A DNA stretch of 19,513 nucleotides from Lobulomyces angularis (Eukaryota; Chytridiomycota; Chytridiomycetes; Lobulomycetales; Lobulomycetaceae): positions 1 through 19,513 of the forward strand of contig JADHYX010000387.1 of NCBI GenBank assembly GCA_027604685.1. The letters run 5' to 3'. The notes under the pieces were generated by a model. It saw nothing but the letters and a program-made list of their open reading frames with translations. It ran no database searches and was not told the origin of the DNA. Position numbers and translations under genes: made by a program. Below, one piece after another: positions 9,901 through 19,488 of the stretch. Position 1 is the first letter of the stretch; the number at the start of each line of letters is the position of its first letter.

Positions 9901-11836
9901 AATTAATTGACCCTGAAGTATTAGTCGCTGCAGGAAGTGGTTCAAAAAAAGCACGGATTGATTTAATTGGCAAAGTGGTGAAGAGTGTTCCTTTAGGAGT
10001 TCTTCCTGCTGAACATAACTCCGCTAGTGTTGGTGATGCATTACTACTTAATTTTGTACCAGTTGCCCTTAGTGAGGTTATGCTTAGCACCAAGGAAGCG
10101 AGTGAGAAAGCAAGAACCGCTTCATTTGAAACTTTGGCGATAATGGCTAATAAGATGTTACAAGCTGGTAAACTTTATTCTGCCGTGGAAAAAGTTGAAT
10201 TTAGAGAGATTTCGGAGGAAATGGACATTGTAGATAATGAGGACTCAAAAAATGCGGAGGACACTGTTGCTAATGATACCCCAGAGGTTGTTAGAAGTAA
10301 ATTAAATTTCGGAGAATTTCTGATGATGATTATTGCGGGATTGGGTGGATCAACTAGTAATATGCAAAGTGCGGCTATTAGCTGTGTTGCTAGAATGCTT
10401 TTTGAATTCAGAGGTAAGACCTTTAAAATTTTTAAATTCTTATTATTTTAGATGAAATGAGCGACAAATTAATTGATGATTTAATTAATATTGTTATGAG
10501 TATGCTACAATCGCCAAACAGAGAAGTAATTAAAGCTGGCTTAGGTTTTGTGAAAGTAGTTGTTTTAACAGTTGAGCAGGAGTTATTAACTGATCAATTG
10601 GAAAATATAGTAAAAAATTTTAACTTTTAGTTTTTTTAATTATTTCTTGTAGATCACTTCCATTTTAAATCATTCCAGGTCCCATACATCTCACTTCAAA
10701 GCAAAAGTTAGACACCTTTTTGAAAGATTGATTCGGAAATTTAGTTATGAAGCTGTTGAAGGTTTCGTTCCAGAAAATGACAAAAAACTAGTTCAAAACA
10801 TAAAAAAACGTAGAGAAAGATTGAAAAGGAAAAAGGATGATGAAAGCACTGGAGTAAAAACTAATAATGCAGAATTAGGTAGCATTTCAAAACAGAAAGC
10901 GTTCGAAGATGTTTTAGCCAGTGATGAAAGTGACTTAAATTCCGACGATGAAAATATATCTGACGATGATATTGAAGACTATTTACCAGAGGAACTGAAA
11001 ACTGGCGTTAAGAAGGTATGATACCTAGTGATTGTATTTTAACTATAATTTCTTATTAAGGGTGCGAAGGCAAGAACGCGGATTAAAGAAGACCAATTAG
11101 AAAGCGAAGATGTTTTAGATTTTTTAAATTCAAATATTATCTCAAAAGTAACGACCAATAGTACTTTAAAAAGGAAAAAGGAACCGTTAAGCAAAGAATC
11201 AGGAGAATTTGAATTTAGTTCACATGGTAAATTAATGATATATGATAGTGACGAAGAGGAAAAAAGGTTGAAAAAAGCAGGCAAAAAGAATAGCACGATA
11301 CCTGGAGAACAAAGCAATGGTGGAAACCATTATATTGATTCTCTAAAAAGCGAAAGTGCTTTGAAAAGAATGCCTAATGGAAAAGTTAAACTCGCTAATA
11401 AAAGAAAACGAAATGATGATGAGATGGAGTTAGACGAAGAGGAAGAAAATTTACCAAAAAATCATGGTAACATGAACGAGGACAAAGCAGTTGATAAGAT
11501 GCTTGGTCGTGAATTTAGATCAAAGGTAGTGTCTATAATATATAATTTTTAAATTATTTTAATTAGAATGCACGAGGGGATGTTAAAAAAGGAGCAGTTG
11601 ATCCCTATGCGTATATTCCTTTAAATGCTAAAATTGGTAGCAGCAACGGGTATGTTTCTCCTCATCCAAATTTAACTTACAGTTTTTTTAAAAAATTTAG
11701 GAGAAAAAGATCTAAAACCCAGGGTAGCTTTAAGAGCATAATAAAAGCGTCACAGAGTGGTAATGACATCTCAAAACCAAAAGAACGCAGAAATCAAAAG
11801 GGCTTTAAGAAAGGAAATAAAAAACATAACAAATAA
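6987..11836 (+). CDS. RRP12: RRP12-like ribosomal RNA processing / ribosomal subunit export factor (NUC173, HEAT-repeat protein)
   Basis: My model has ten exons: 6987-7130, 7174-7374, 7423-8460, 8515-9450, 9489-10413, 10452-10609, 10653-11015, 11061-11525, 11567-11649 and 11701-11836. The total is 4449 nt (1482 aa), somewhat longer than the roughly 1230-1300 aa usual for yeast and human Rrp12. The start matches the family: an early SKLSNQKDAYDTLKAVEE segment. Most of the protein is Leu-rich helical, HEAT-like. The NUC173 region is around residues 470-690 (YIPLNVES, FFAKVLAPLSSRL, QIWDILPKICASTPTD). Near the end comes the hallmark KVRHLFERLIRKF (1152-1164) with FVPENDKKLVQNI, then basic KRRERLKRKK, an acidic Asp/Ser stretch, GKLMIYDSDEEE and NARGDVKKGAVDPYAYIPL. 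Known role: Rrp12 is nucleolar/nuclear, binds pre-ribosomes and Ran, and is needed for 40S and 60S maturation and export. The ATG at 6987 was chosen over upstream in-frame sequence because homology starts there. The two largest exons carry the HEAT body; introns cluster in the last third. Confidence 0.95.
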
Positions 11837-11933
11837 ATATATCCCAAGTTAAAAACAGTTTGAGGAATGCTAAAATTTTAACTCTAATGTTTTAAGTTTA
11901 TTTATAGATATCTGATCAAAATTCATAAAATAA

Positions 11934-11939
11934 AATAAA
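11934..11939 (+). terminator. Candidate polyadenylation signal for RRP12
   Basis: AATAAA lies about 98 nt after the RRP12 stop, within CATAAAATAAAATAAAT. The spacing is plausible, but the base composition makes chance occurrence likely. Confidence 0.4.
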
Positions 11940-12197
11940 TACCAAAACAAGAAACTTCATTATTAGTTGTTCTTGATAATCGATTAATAAAAAATATAAA
12001 TAATATCTATTAATTCAAAAAGTTAAATTGATTTCTTATAGCGCTGTATTATACAATAATAATTCTGATATGTCTAAATTCATGAGGCAATATATTTATA
12101 CAATCATATAGTAAAATTAAATAAAAATGGTTGCATAGATTGAGCAATTTTGCTGCTATAAAAGAAAGAATTAGGAAATGTTCATGAACTATTTTTG

Positions 12198-12228
12198 AAA
12201 ATTGTTGAAGGTTGCCTTCAAAAATTTT
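12198..12228. repeat. 31-nt inverted repeat (hairpin) in intergenic DNA
   Basis: The arms TTGAAGG (12205-12211) and CCTTCAA (12215-12221) pair perfectly around a TTG loop. After one G/A mismatch the stem continues with six A/T pairs (12198-12203 with 12223-12228). This gives a 13-bp stem with one mismatch. It lies about 135 bp before the next start codon. It could be a cruciform or an RNA stem in a leader; its function is unknown. Confidence 0.5.
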
Positions 12229-12362
12229 GGATTTCAAATAATATTTTAAATAAAACCTTTCCCTTCATACATAAAATTGCATTTAATACCATCAGCAACT
12301 ATTAGAAAAAAGCGTTTAATATTTTAAATCCAACATTTAAGAAGTTTATATAAATTCATTTA

Positions 12363-13688
12363 ATGGAAGTCAACACAATTTCTGTTAGTTCCACAGTGTC
12401 AAATAAAAAATTTTGTAAAAATGAATGCAGCATCTTAAGTTCTAGCAAAAACCTACTTGTATGTGGCATAGAAATGTTACCTGTTGAATTAAAGGAAAAT
12501 ATATTTCAAAATTTGGAATTAGAAGATTTGTTTTCTATATCGTTAGTAAATAGAGCTTTTAACTCTATTATCAAAGACGTTCTTCCACTTTTTCACTGTG
12601 TGTTAATAAAAAGAACTAAACCTAAGCAATTACTAAAATACACCTCAACTCCAATTGATTTAAAAGATGATGATGACTGTTCGTTCTTGTCAGAGCAGTC
12701 AAGAATAAATAGCAGCTCAGACAAACTCAACATAAAAAATAGAACACGGAATGTTATTTTGGAATATGAAATCCCAAATCAACATGTTTTTTTTGAAAAA
12801 ACAAATGTAAAATATTTAAAGTTGTTATATAAAAACGATAATCTTTTTAAATTGTTGAAATATTTACAAAAATCGGCAACTATAAACTTGATCACTTTAG
12901 AAGTTTTTGAAATTTTTCTTAATTTGAAGAAAAAAATTAATTTTTTAAACTTTTTAAAAGAGCATCAATTACATGTTACTGGTAACATTTTTTTTATTTT
13001 TTTACTTTTAAATTGCTTTTTTTTGACTTATTGTTTATTGTTATAGCATTCATTGATTTTAATCTGCTGGATGGTAAACCGCATATTGAGTATATGAAAA
13101 GGTATCAGGAGTCAAGTATGTAACTTTTTTTTTATTTTCTTAATAGAAAAACATGTGTTATATTCACTTTTTATTTTGTTTTTCTTTTTAAGTAAAGTAC
13201 ATCTCTCCAATATTTGAAAATTTGTTAATCAAAAATACTTTCAAAGATTTAAAAGAATTTTCACTTTTCTTCGATCCATACCATTTTGAACACTACTTTA
13301 AAATTTTGATTGATATAGTTATACCAAATTTAATGAAAATGTCAATTGAAAGCATTTATATTAAACAGAAGGGTAGACCAAGTCACTTTTGCAACTTTAA
13401 AAATCAGTTAAGAAACAAGATCAATAGTCTATTTAATGCTGATCCAAATTTTGAGACGAAGTTGCAGATGCTATGCATTACATGTGTAGGAAGTGGGGTA
13501 TACAGCTTTATTTTTTACCTTTTTAAGTTTTTCATCACTTTTATTTTCATTAGATACGAGAAACAATAAAATTTAGACCTGAATTTGATCATTATACACT
13601 TTTTTTAAATAATGGAGTTGATACCATAAAAAAAGAAAAGAGATATTTTTGGCCATTGTATCTGAGAGAGATTCAAAATTTTGAATAA
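12363..13688 (+). CDS. F-box domain protein, C-terminal region unassigned
   Basis: My model has four exons: 12363-12981, 13047-13115, 13193-13497 and 13554-13688. The total is 1128 nt (375 aa) in one frame, ending at TAA 13686-13688. The clear domain is an F-box at about residues 38-78: MLPVELKENIFQNLELEDLF, then SLVNRAFNSIIKDVLPLF. This is the Skp1-binding fold used by SCF ubiquitin ligases. The rest is Lys/Asn/Phe-rich with short Leu-rich strands (VKYLKLLYKNDNLFKLLKYL; FKDLKEFSLFF) that might be degenerate LRRs, so the substrate-binding part is unrecognised. The first 37 residues are Ser/Asn-rich. TATATAAA lies only 9 nt before the ATG at 12363, so translation may instead begin at the in-frame ATG at 12474, exactly at the F-box. 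It is smaller than the other F-box gene and not obviously its duplicate. Confidence 0.75.
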
Positions 13689-13910
13689 TTAATATTGTAA
13701 TATAGAATTTCCTTTTGAAAATAATTATTATAAAAAAAAAAAAAAAAAATTAGATAATATTAAGTAGCGATATCAATTCTTTAAATAAACTAATAATATA
13801 ATAATTTTTTCTATAACGAGTATTTACTATTTATTGTTGAGAAATCAGAAGGTTGTGGTGACTGGTTACTGTAAAAATAAAAAATAAAATATTAAAAAAT
13901 AGGAAATTAT
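13689..13910. terminator. Shared 3' flank of two convergent genes
   Basis: This 222-bp region separates the stop of the + strand F-box gene from the stop of the - strand coiled-coil gene. It holds an uninterrupted run of 18 A at 13732-13749, AATAAA on + at 13784-13789, and TTTATT at 13830-13835, which is AATAAA on the - strand. The two signals are oriented so that the transcripts would end close together or overlap. Confidence 0.5.
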
Positions 13911-16900
13911 TTACAATTCCCAGGGAGTAGCTTCTCGTGCAACCAACATGGATATTCTAGAACTTCCATGACTAGGTACCTGAGGTATATCTGATACTAT
14001 ATTTGTAGGGGAATTTGGAAACGTTGATATTGAAATACTTTTTCGTCTACCATTTTTTAAAGAAAAATTATTTCCAGCAAAATTTGAATAATTTTCTTCA
14101 TTAATGGTAGAGCTTCTGCTCAAACTTTTTGGATGAGTAACCTTACTGTCTTGTTGCTTATATTTAACATCTGGAATGTTTTTGATGTATTCAGAATCCA
14201 AAACTGTGTCTACGCTAACTTCAGTCGGGGCTGAACTATACATTGAGTTTGTAGGTAATCTATGTCTGGTTTCTCGCACCGAATTTACTAATTCATCATT
14301 TAAGTATGAACTACCTGCAGTTGATCTTCGGTCCTGGTGGTATGATTTATAATCAGGTTCATCCCGTGCAGATTGAGATCTTTGTGATATGGTGGATCGA
14401 GTAGACTTAGTTGAACCCCTTCTTTCACTACGATATTCAGGTGCATTACTTAATAAAGTTACAGTTCTTTTTAAATGAATAGAAGTTCTATCAGTTTCTA
14501 ATTTTTCGACTCTTTTCCACAGTTCATCTATTAATTTAGCTCTTTGACTGTTAACGGCTTGAATTCTTTCTAATTCCATATTTTTTTCAAAGCTTTGCTG
14601 AATTATTCTCTCTTTTTCAATGTCAACTTTTTTTAACTTTGACTCCAATTCTTGGATAGTTTCCTTTTGAGTATCCACTATCATGTTGGAGTACGTTAAT
14701 CGAGAAACAACCGACATGATTTGCTGTTCTGAAGAGGAAGGCATTTCTGAAGTCGCTTGTTCCACAGTTAAATCTGTTTGAACCTCCATGTCCCTTAACA
14801 CAACATAATCATCACCTAATTCCGATTCTTCATATGCTTCGAGATCAAATGTGTCAACTTGCGAGGTTCCACTATGATTTAATTGGTTTTGAAGTATCAT
14901 GTTATCATGGTCCAAATCTTGTAGCTCATTTTCCATTTCTTCTTTATCTCTAGCCGCTAGCTTTAGTTCTCGTTCCAAATCTTCATTTACACCTTGCTGT
15001 TCGATTAAACGATTCTCTAATTCTGCTACACGCTTAGCTGTATCCATAATGGTATTTTGTAGGTACAAATCTCTTGCTCGCAGTCTAGCTTCTGTATCCT
15101 TTAATTTTTGGGTCAACGATTCACATTTATCTGCATCAGCTTTTAATGCTTCAAGCTCAGCAAGAGATATAGTAACAGTTTCAATTGAATTGGGGGAAAC
15201 TAGACCTTTAACTGTAGTAGCAGCAGCAATACTGTGATCAGTTTCAGCGCCATATTGATAAGAGAGTAATAAATGATGATCTAGTACCATTTGGCCCAAC
15301 TCAGTTTCCCTTCCTTCCAGTAACCTTTCCATTTCTTTAATTTTTGATCTCTGCACATCCATTTGTGAAGGTCGCCTTGTTGACCGTGAATTTCCAGAAA
15401 TTTTGGGTACTTCAGCAATAGACTGGGATTTTAACTGTAATTCCTTTTCATGAAATTCAGCAAGTCGTTGGTTTAACTCGGCAATGACTTTTTGAGAATC
15501 GTTCAACTCCTTCTTCTTTTCCTGTAGCAACAAATCAATTTCTTTTAACTTTTTAGCTTCTGCATCAGCTTTTCTAAATCTTATGATAACCTTTTTTTTA
15601 CCATGCTCTTCTTCCTCCAAAGAAGTTGAGGTCACTGAATCCACATCAGAATTATAATCTATTGCACTGGATTGAGTAAAGGAGTAATTTTTAAACTTTG
15701 AGAGTTCGTCATTCAATTCCTGAATCTTTTTTTCAGATGCAGCTAACTCTAATTTCTTTATTTCTAGTGTTCTTTCCACTTCAACAATTTTAAATGATTC
15801 AGGTGAATCTACACTCTTGAGCGCAGGTGAAACACTGGCAGATAAAACTTCAAATTCTGATGCTAACTCCTTATTTTTAAATTCATTCAATTGCTCTCTT
15901 AAACTATGCACATCTAGTTGGTATGAAAGTAGCAGTTGTTCATTTAATATAATTTGCTCCATCTTTTGATTTAATTCGCTCATTTGTGAATGAAGTAGAG
16001 GAATTTGTTCGTTTTTAGTATTAGAAATATCCAATTCTTTAATTAAACTAAATCTTTCGTTATTTACCCAGGAATTAATTTTTGTAATAACTTGATAATC
16101 GTCTGTTAATTTAAGGAGTTTTTCCGTAGTAGACTTCAATTCAGTCAAGTTCTTGGCAGATTCTTGTTTTAGTTGTAAAAGCTCCTCAGTATATTGAATG
16201 TGATAAGATTGGAGAAGGTGATTATCCAATATAAGTTGATCACTATCAGCTCCCTTTAACTCTACTTGTTTTGACGGTTGTAAGTTTGTGTAAGTATTTT
16301 TTAACTCCTCCTTTAAAAAGCTTAGTTCTTCAGTACTTTGATTATGGTAAGACTGTAAAAGATGATTTTCTAATACTAAATGATCACTATTGGAAAGCAA
16401 TAACTTAAATTGTTCGTTTTTGAGTTTAGTGTGATTTAATTCGTCTATTAAGTCAAAACGTTCGTTGTTTACCCAATTAGTAATTTTTGACACAGATATA
16501 TAATCACTGGAGACAGTTGCAATTTTGAGTTTAGTGTGATTTAATTCGTCTATTAAGTCAAAGCGTTCGTTGTTTACCCAATTAGTAATTTTTGACACAG
16601 ATATATAATCACTGGAGACAGTTGCAAGTTGCGTTTTAGTACAATTTAAATCTGTTTCTGATACGAGATTTGATTCTTTCAGAAGTTCAATTTCCTCGCT
16701 AATTTGGATATAGTAAGATTGTAAAAGATGATTATCCAAAACTAATTGATTAATACTAATTTCGTTTTCAGTTGGGTAGTTCTCTTGATTTTCGAGTAAA
16801 TAAGAGATTAGAAGGTGTTGATCTACAACCAATTGATGATATTTATGTTCGAATTCTGTTTCTTCTACTAAGCTTCCTTCAACAGATCCGGCTGAATTAA

Positions 16901-19488
16901 ATTCTTCCTCTGAGATACCTTGTTTGGATACAGCAAGTTCCTGAGAAGAATTTTCAGCAAAAAATTGTTTAACCTTTTTTTTTGTAGGTATTTGACCAAT
17001 CAAATTATTTTCCGCATTTTTATTTTCAACCAATAAGATGCTGTCATTTTGAAAGGACAACATTAAGTGTTGATCTACTACAGCTTGGTTCAATTTCGTT
17101 TCAAGATATTCATTTCTTGCTAAAGCTTCTTCCAGTAAGTTTGAAATCTTTTCTCCACCAGCGGAGTGTTGAGTTGATAAAGATTCTAGTTTGTTGCATT
17201 CATTTTTCAACCTCACTATTTCTTCCTAAACATTTTAAAAAAAAATAAAAAAATGAACAAAAAAAAAAAATTACCATGCTGCTTTTCCAAGCATTGATCG
17301 TATTTTGATAATAGAGTGAAATGAATCTGTTTTGACGCGTCAACTCGTCAATTTTTGACTCATAGCTAGCAGTTGAAATTTCAACTTCAAGTTCCCTGTG
17401 GAGTAATAAATCTTCCGCACTATTTTCTGTGTCTTTTAATTCATAATGGTTATTTAAAATTTCAAAGTGGCTTTCATCATCAGATTCAATAATAACAAAA
17501 TCTCCTAAACTTTCAGGAAGGTCTAATGAAAATTTTCTTGGAATGTCCATTAATGAAGAGAATTCTGAAGAAATGTGTAACTTTTCATCCATATAGGAGA
17601 GTAACAAATGATTATCTAGAACAAGTTGGTCATATTTAACCATTAATTCATCTAGATTTGTATTTGGTGTTTCAGTATCAGAAACTGGAGCTTCCAGATA
17701 AGAAAATAAAAGATGGTTCTCCAACACGGCTTGATCATAGTCGATAGCGGCTAATTTTGCAACCCGCTGTAATTCTTGATTATCTTTCTTCGATGCACTT
17801 AAAGCTAAAGCCATTGCGTTGGTAACCTCTGTAGTTTTAGTAAGTTTACGACCTAAATCATCTATGTAAGATTCATATCTGTTTATAGCAGCATCCATTT
17901 CAGCTTCCCGATTCAAAAGCTGCTGTCTAAGATTATCAAGCTCTTCTTCTGGTGAATCTAATCCTTCACGATAAGAAACTGACAAACGATGATCCTAAAA
18001 AAAAATTAAAAAATTGCAAAAATAAAAAAAATTAAAAAAAAAAATACCAAACTAGCAATATCAATTCCACTATCAGTAAATTGACTATACACCTTACCCG
18101 GGCTCTTTTGACGATGAACTGAAGGAGGAGACCTTGGAGGTGTAATATAAGTTTGACGGTCATCGATAGGAGTACCGCTACCAGAGCTGCTACCTACACT
18201 ACCTTCACCACTTCCTTCTTCTTTGATTTGCTTCAAAGAGGATACATGATCAGCAGTACCATGAACATAAGCTTTTTCAACACTTGGCCTTCTTCTATTT
18301 TTTAAATTAAAGCATTCCCAATCCAAGTCTTGCACAGTTTGACGAAGGCTAGAAATATCAGAGAGGTAGGATTGTGAAAGGTGCGAGTCTAGTACATGTT
18401 GATCTGCTGACATCCTTCTTATGCTCAATTTTTGAGCATCTAATTCTTTGATAGACTGTGATAAACTTTCAATTGTAATCACATAACTTTGTGTTAGATG
18501 ATCATCCAAAATTTGTTGATGATATGCAACATCATTGTCATTTTCAGAAGAATAGTTTTTGATGGCATCAGTATTATTTTCATATGCATTCCTTAGTTGT
18601 TCACGAAGATAAGTAACTTCATTGAGATAACTTTGTGTAAGATGATTGTCAACTGTGCTTTGTTGAAGTAGTAAAACAGGTTTATTAGTTTCAAAATTTT
18701 GTGAACGCAAGAAAGTAACATCATTCATATAACTTTGTGCAAGGTGAGCATCAACAGTGCTTTGTTGAAGTTGTAAAACAGGTTTATTAGTTTCAAAATT
18801 TTGTGAACGCAAGAAAGTAACATCATTCATATAACTTTGTGCAAGGTGAGCATCAACAGTGCTTTGTTGAAGTTGTAAAACAGGTTTATTAGTTTCAAAA
18901 TTTTGTGAACGCAAGAAAGTAACATCATTCACATAACTTTGTGCAAGGTGAGCATCAACAGTGCTTTGTTGAAGTTGTAAAACAGGTTTATTATTTTCAA
19001 AATTTTGTGAACGCAAGAAAGTAACATCATTCACATAACTTTGTGCGAGGTGAGCATCAACGGTGCTTTGTTGAAGTTCTGAAACTGAAATGTCGACTGC
19101 AGGAATTGTCAATTCCCAGTTACGAGAAACATTTCCAGATTCTAAAACAGAGATACTCTTTTCTAGTGCAGTAACTTTCTGGTCCATTTGTCTAGTAATC
19201 CAGTCTTGTTTATTTTCAATTTTGAAATTCACATTTTCAATGGTTTCTGCTAACTTGCTTAACTTTAGTAAATTATTTTCATTGTCAATATCTTTGTCAA
19301 ATTTTTCAATCTTTTCAACTGATTTATCTATCGTTTCACTAATCAGTGGTAATTTGTCAACCAAAAGTTTTAAGATGGATATTAGTTCTTTTTCTGGCCC
19401 AACTGCAATTATATCATTCATCATATTAAAATTACCAGATTTTAATAATTCTGTCAATGTCATAATATTTTCAGTTAATTGAGACTCA
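13911..19488 (-). CDS. Giant coiled-coil protein with about 17 D-x-H-L-x-x-S-Y repeats (5' end beyond the window)
   Basis: Three exons are visible on the - strand: 19488-18048, 17994-17275 and 17225-13911, joined by GT-AG introns of 53 and 49 nt. They give about 1824 aa, stop at 13913-13911. The first visible exon is open upstream of the ATG at 19463 and begins after a T-tract plus AAG acceptor, so the true N-terminus is outside the window. I recognise no named domain. Seen: long Glu/Lys/Leu/Gln-rich coiled-coil segments, with about 17 copies of a signature such as VLDNHLLQSY, VVDQHLLISY or TVDAHLAQSY spread over most of the visible length. One copy (SLDHRLSVSY) is completed exactly across the first splice junction, which supports that splice. 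A second motif, W-V-N-N-E-R-F-x-L-I-x-E-L, occurs three times. The C-terminal third includes EVQTDLT, a coiled coil with LIDELWKRVEKLE, then a Ser/Arg-rich tail ending in TPWEL. Architecture suggests a scaffold, tether or cytoskeletal protein; a motor or other domain could lie in the missing N-terminus. That is inference only. Confidence 0.85.
16418..16626. repeat. Direct duplication of a 105-bp in-frame coding unit
   Basis: Positions 16422-16526 are repeated from 16527 with a single base difference over about 100 bp (AAAACG versus AAAGCG), so the duplication is recent. It encodes a 35-residue unit containing SSDYISVSKITNWVNNERF twice in a row on the - strand. Because 105 is a multiple of 3 the frame is kept. 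A third, older relative of the unit lies at about 16030-16095 (KINSWVNNERFSLIKEL). Confidence 0.92.
18602..19078. repeat. 102-bp coding tandem array (about 4.7 copies)
   Basis: Equivalent positions recur at 18624, 18726, 18828, 18930 and 19032, exactly 102 bp apart. The middle copies are nearly identical, while the one nearest 18602 is more diverged. Each unit encodes 34 residues on the - strand built around STVDAHLAQSY followed by NDVTFLRSQNFE. The unit length keeps the reading frame. Near-identity at DNA level indicates recent unequal crossing over or slippage, or strong gene conversion. Confidence 0.95.

Larger units (their letters stand above)
11837..12362. other. Intergenic region between RRP12 and the second F-box gene
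   Basis: This 526-bp region is AT-rich. It holds the RRP12 3' flank with AATAAA at 11934-11939, then unassigned sequence, a 31-nt hairpin at 12198-12228, and TATATAAA at 12347-12354 just upstream of the next gene. A 62-codon antisense reading frame (12237-12049) shows no recognisable domain, and I treat it as chance. No tRNA or snRNA-like structure was recognised. Confidence 0.6.

Noticed and set aside
12049..12237. 62-codon open frame on the - strand in the RRP12 3' intergenic region
   Set aside because: There is no domain, no splice continuity and no supporting codon pattern. A frame of this length is expected by chance here, and it contains the hairpin.
13732..13749. Run of 18 A downstream of the second F-box gene, suggestive of a retrocopy tail
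   Set aside because: The gene upstream has three introns with good splice signals, and there are no target-site duplications that I can see. It is an ordinary homopolymer in AT-rich flank.
14899..15237. 112-codon + strand frame opposite the coiled-coil gene
   Set aside because: It is Ser/Ala-rich sequence expected from the complement of Glu/Leu/Lys-rich coiled-coil codons, a shadow of the real - strand exon.
18602..19078. Regularly spaced repeats considered as a CRISPR array
   Set aside because: The units are contiguous, with no unique spacers, keep an open reading frame and sit inside a spliced eukaryotic gene.
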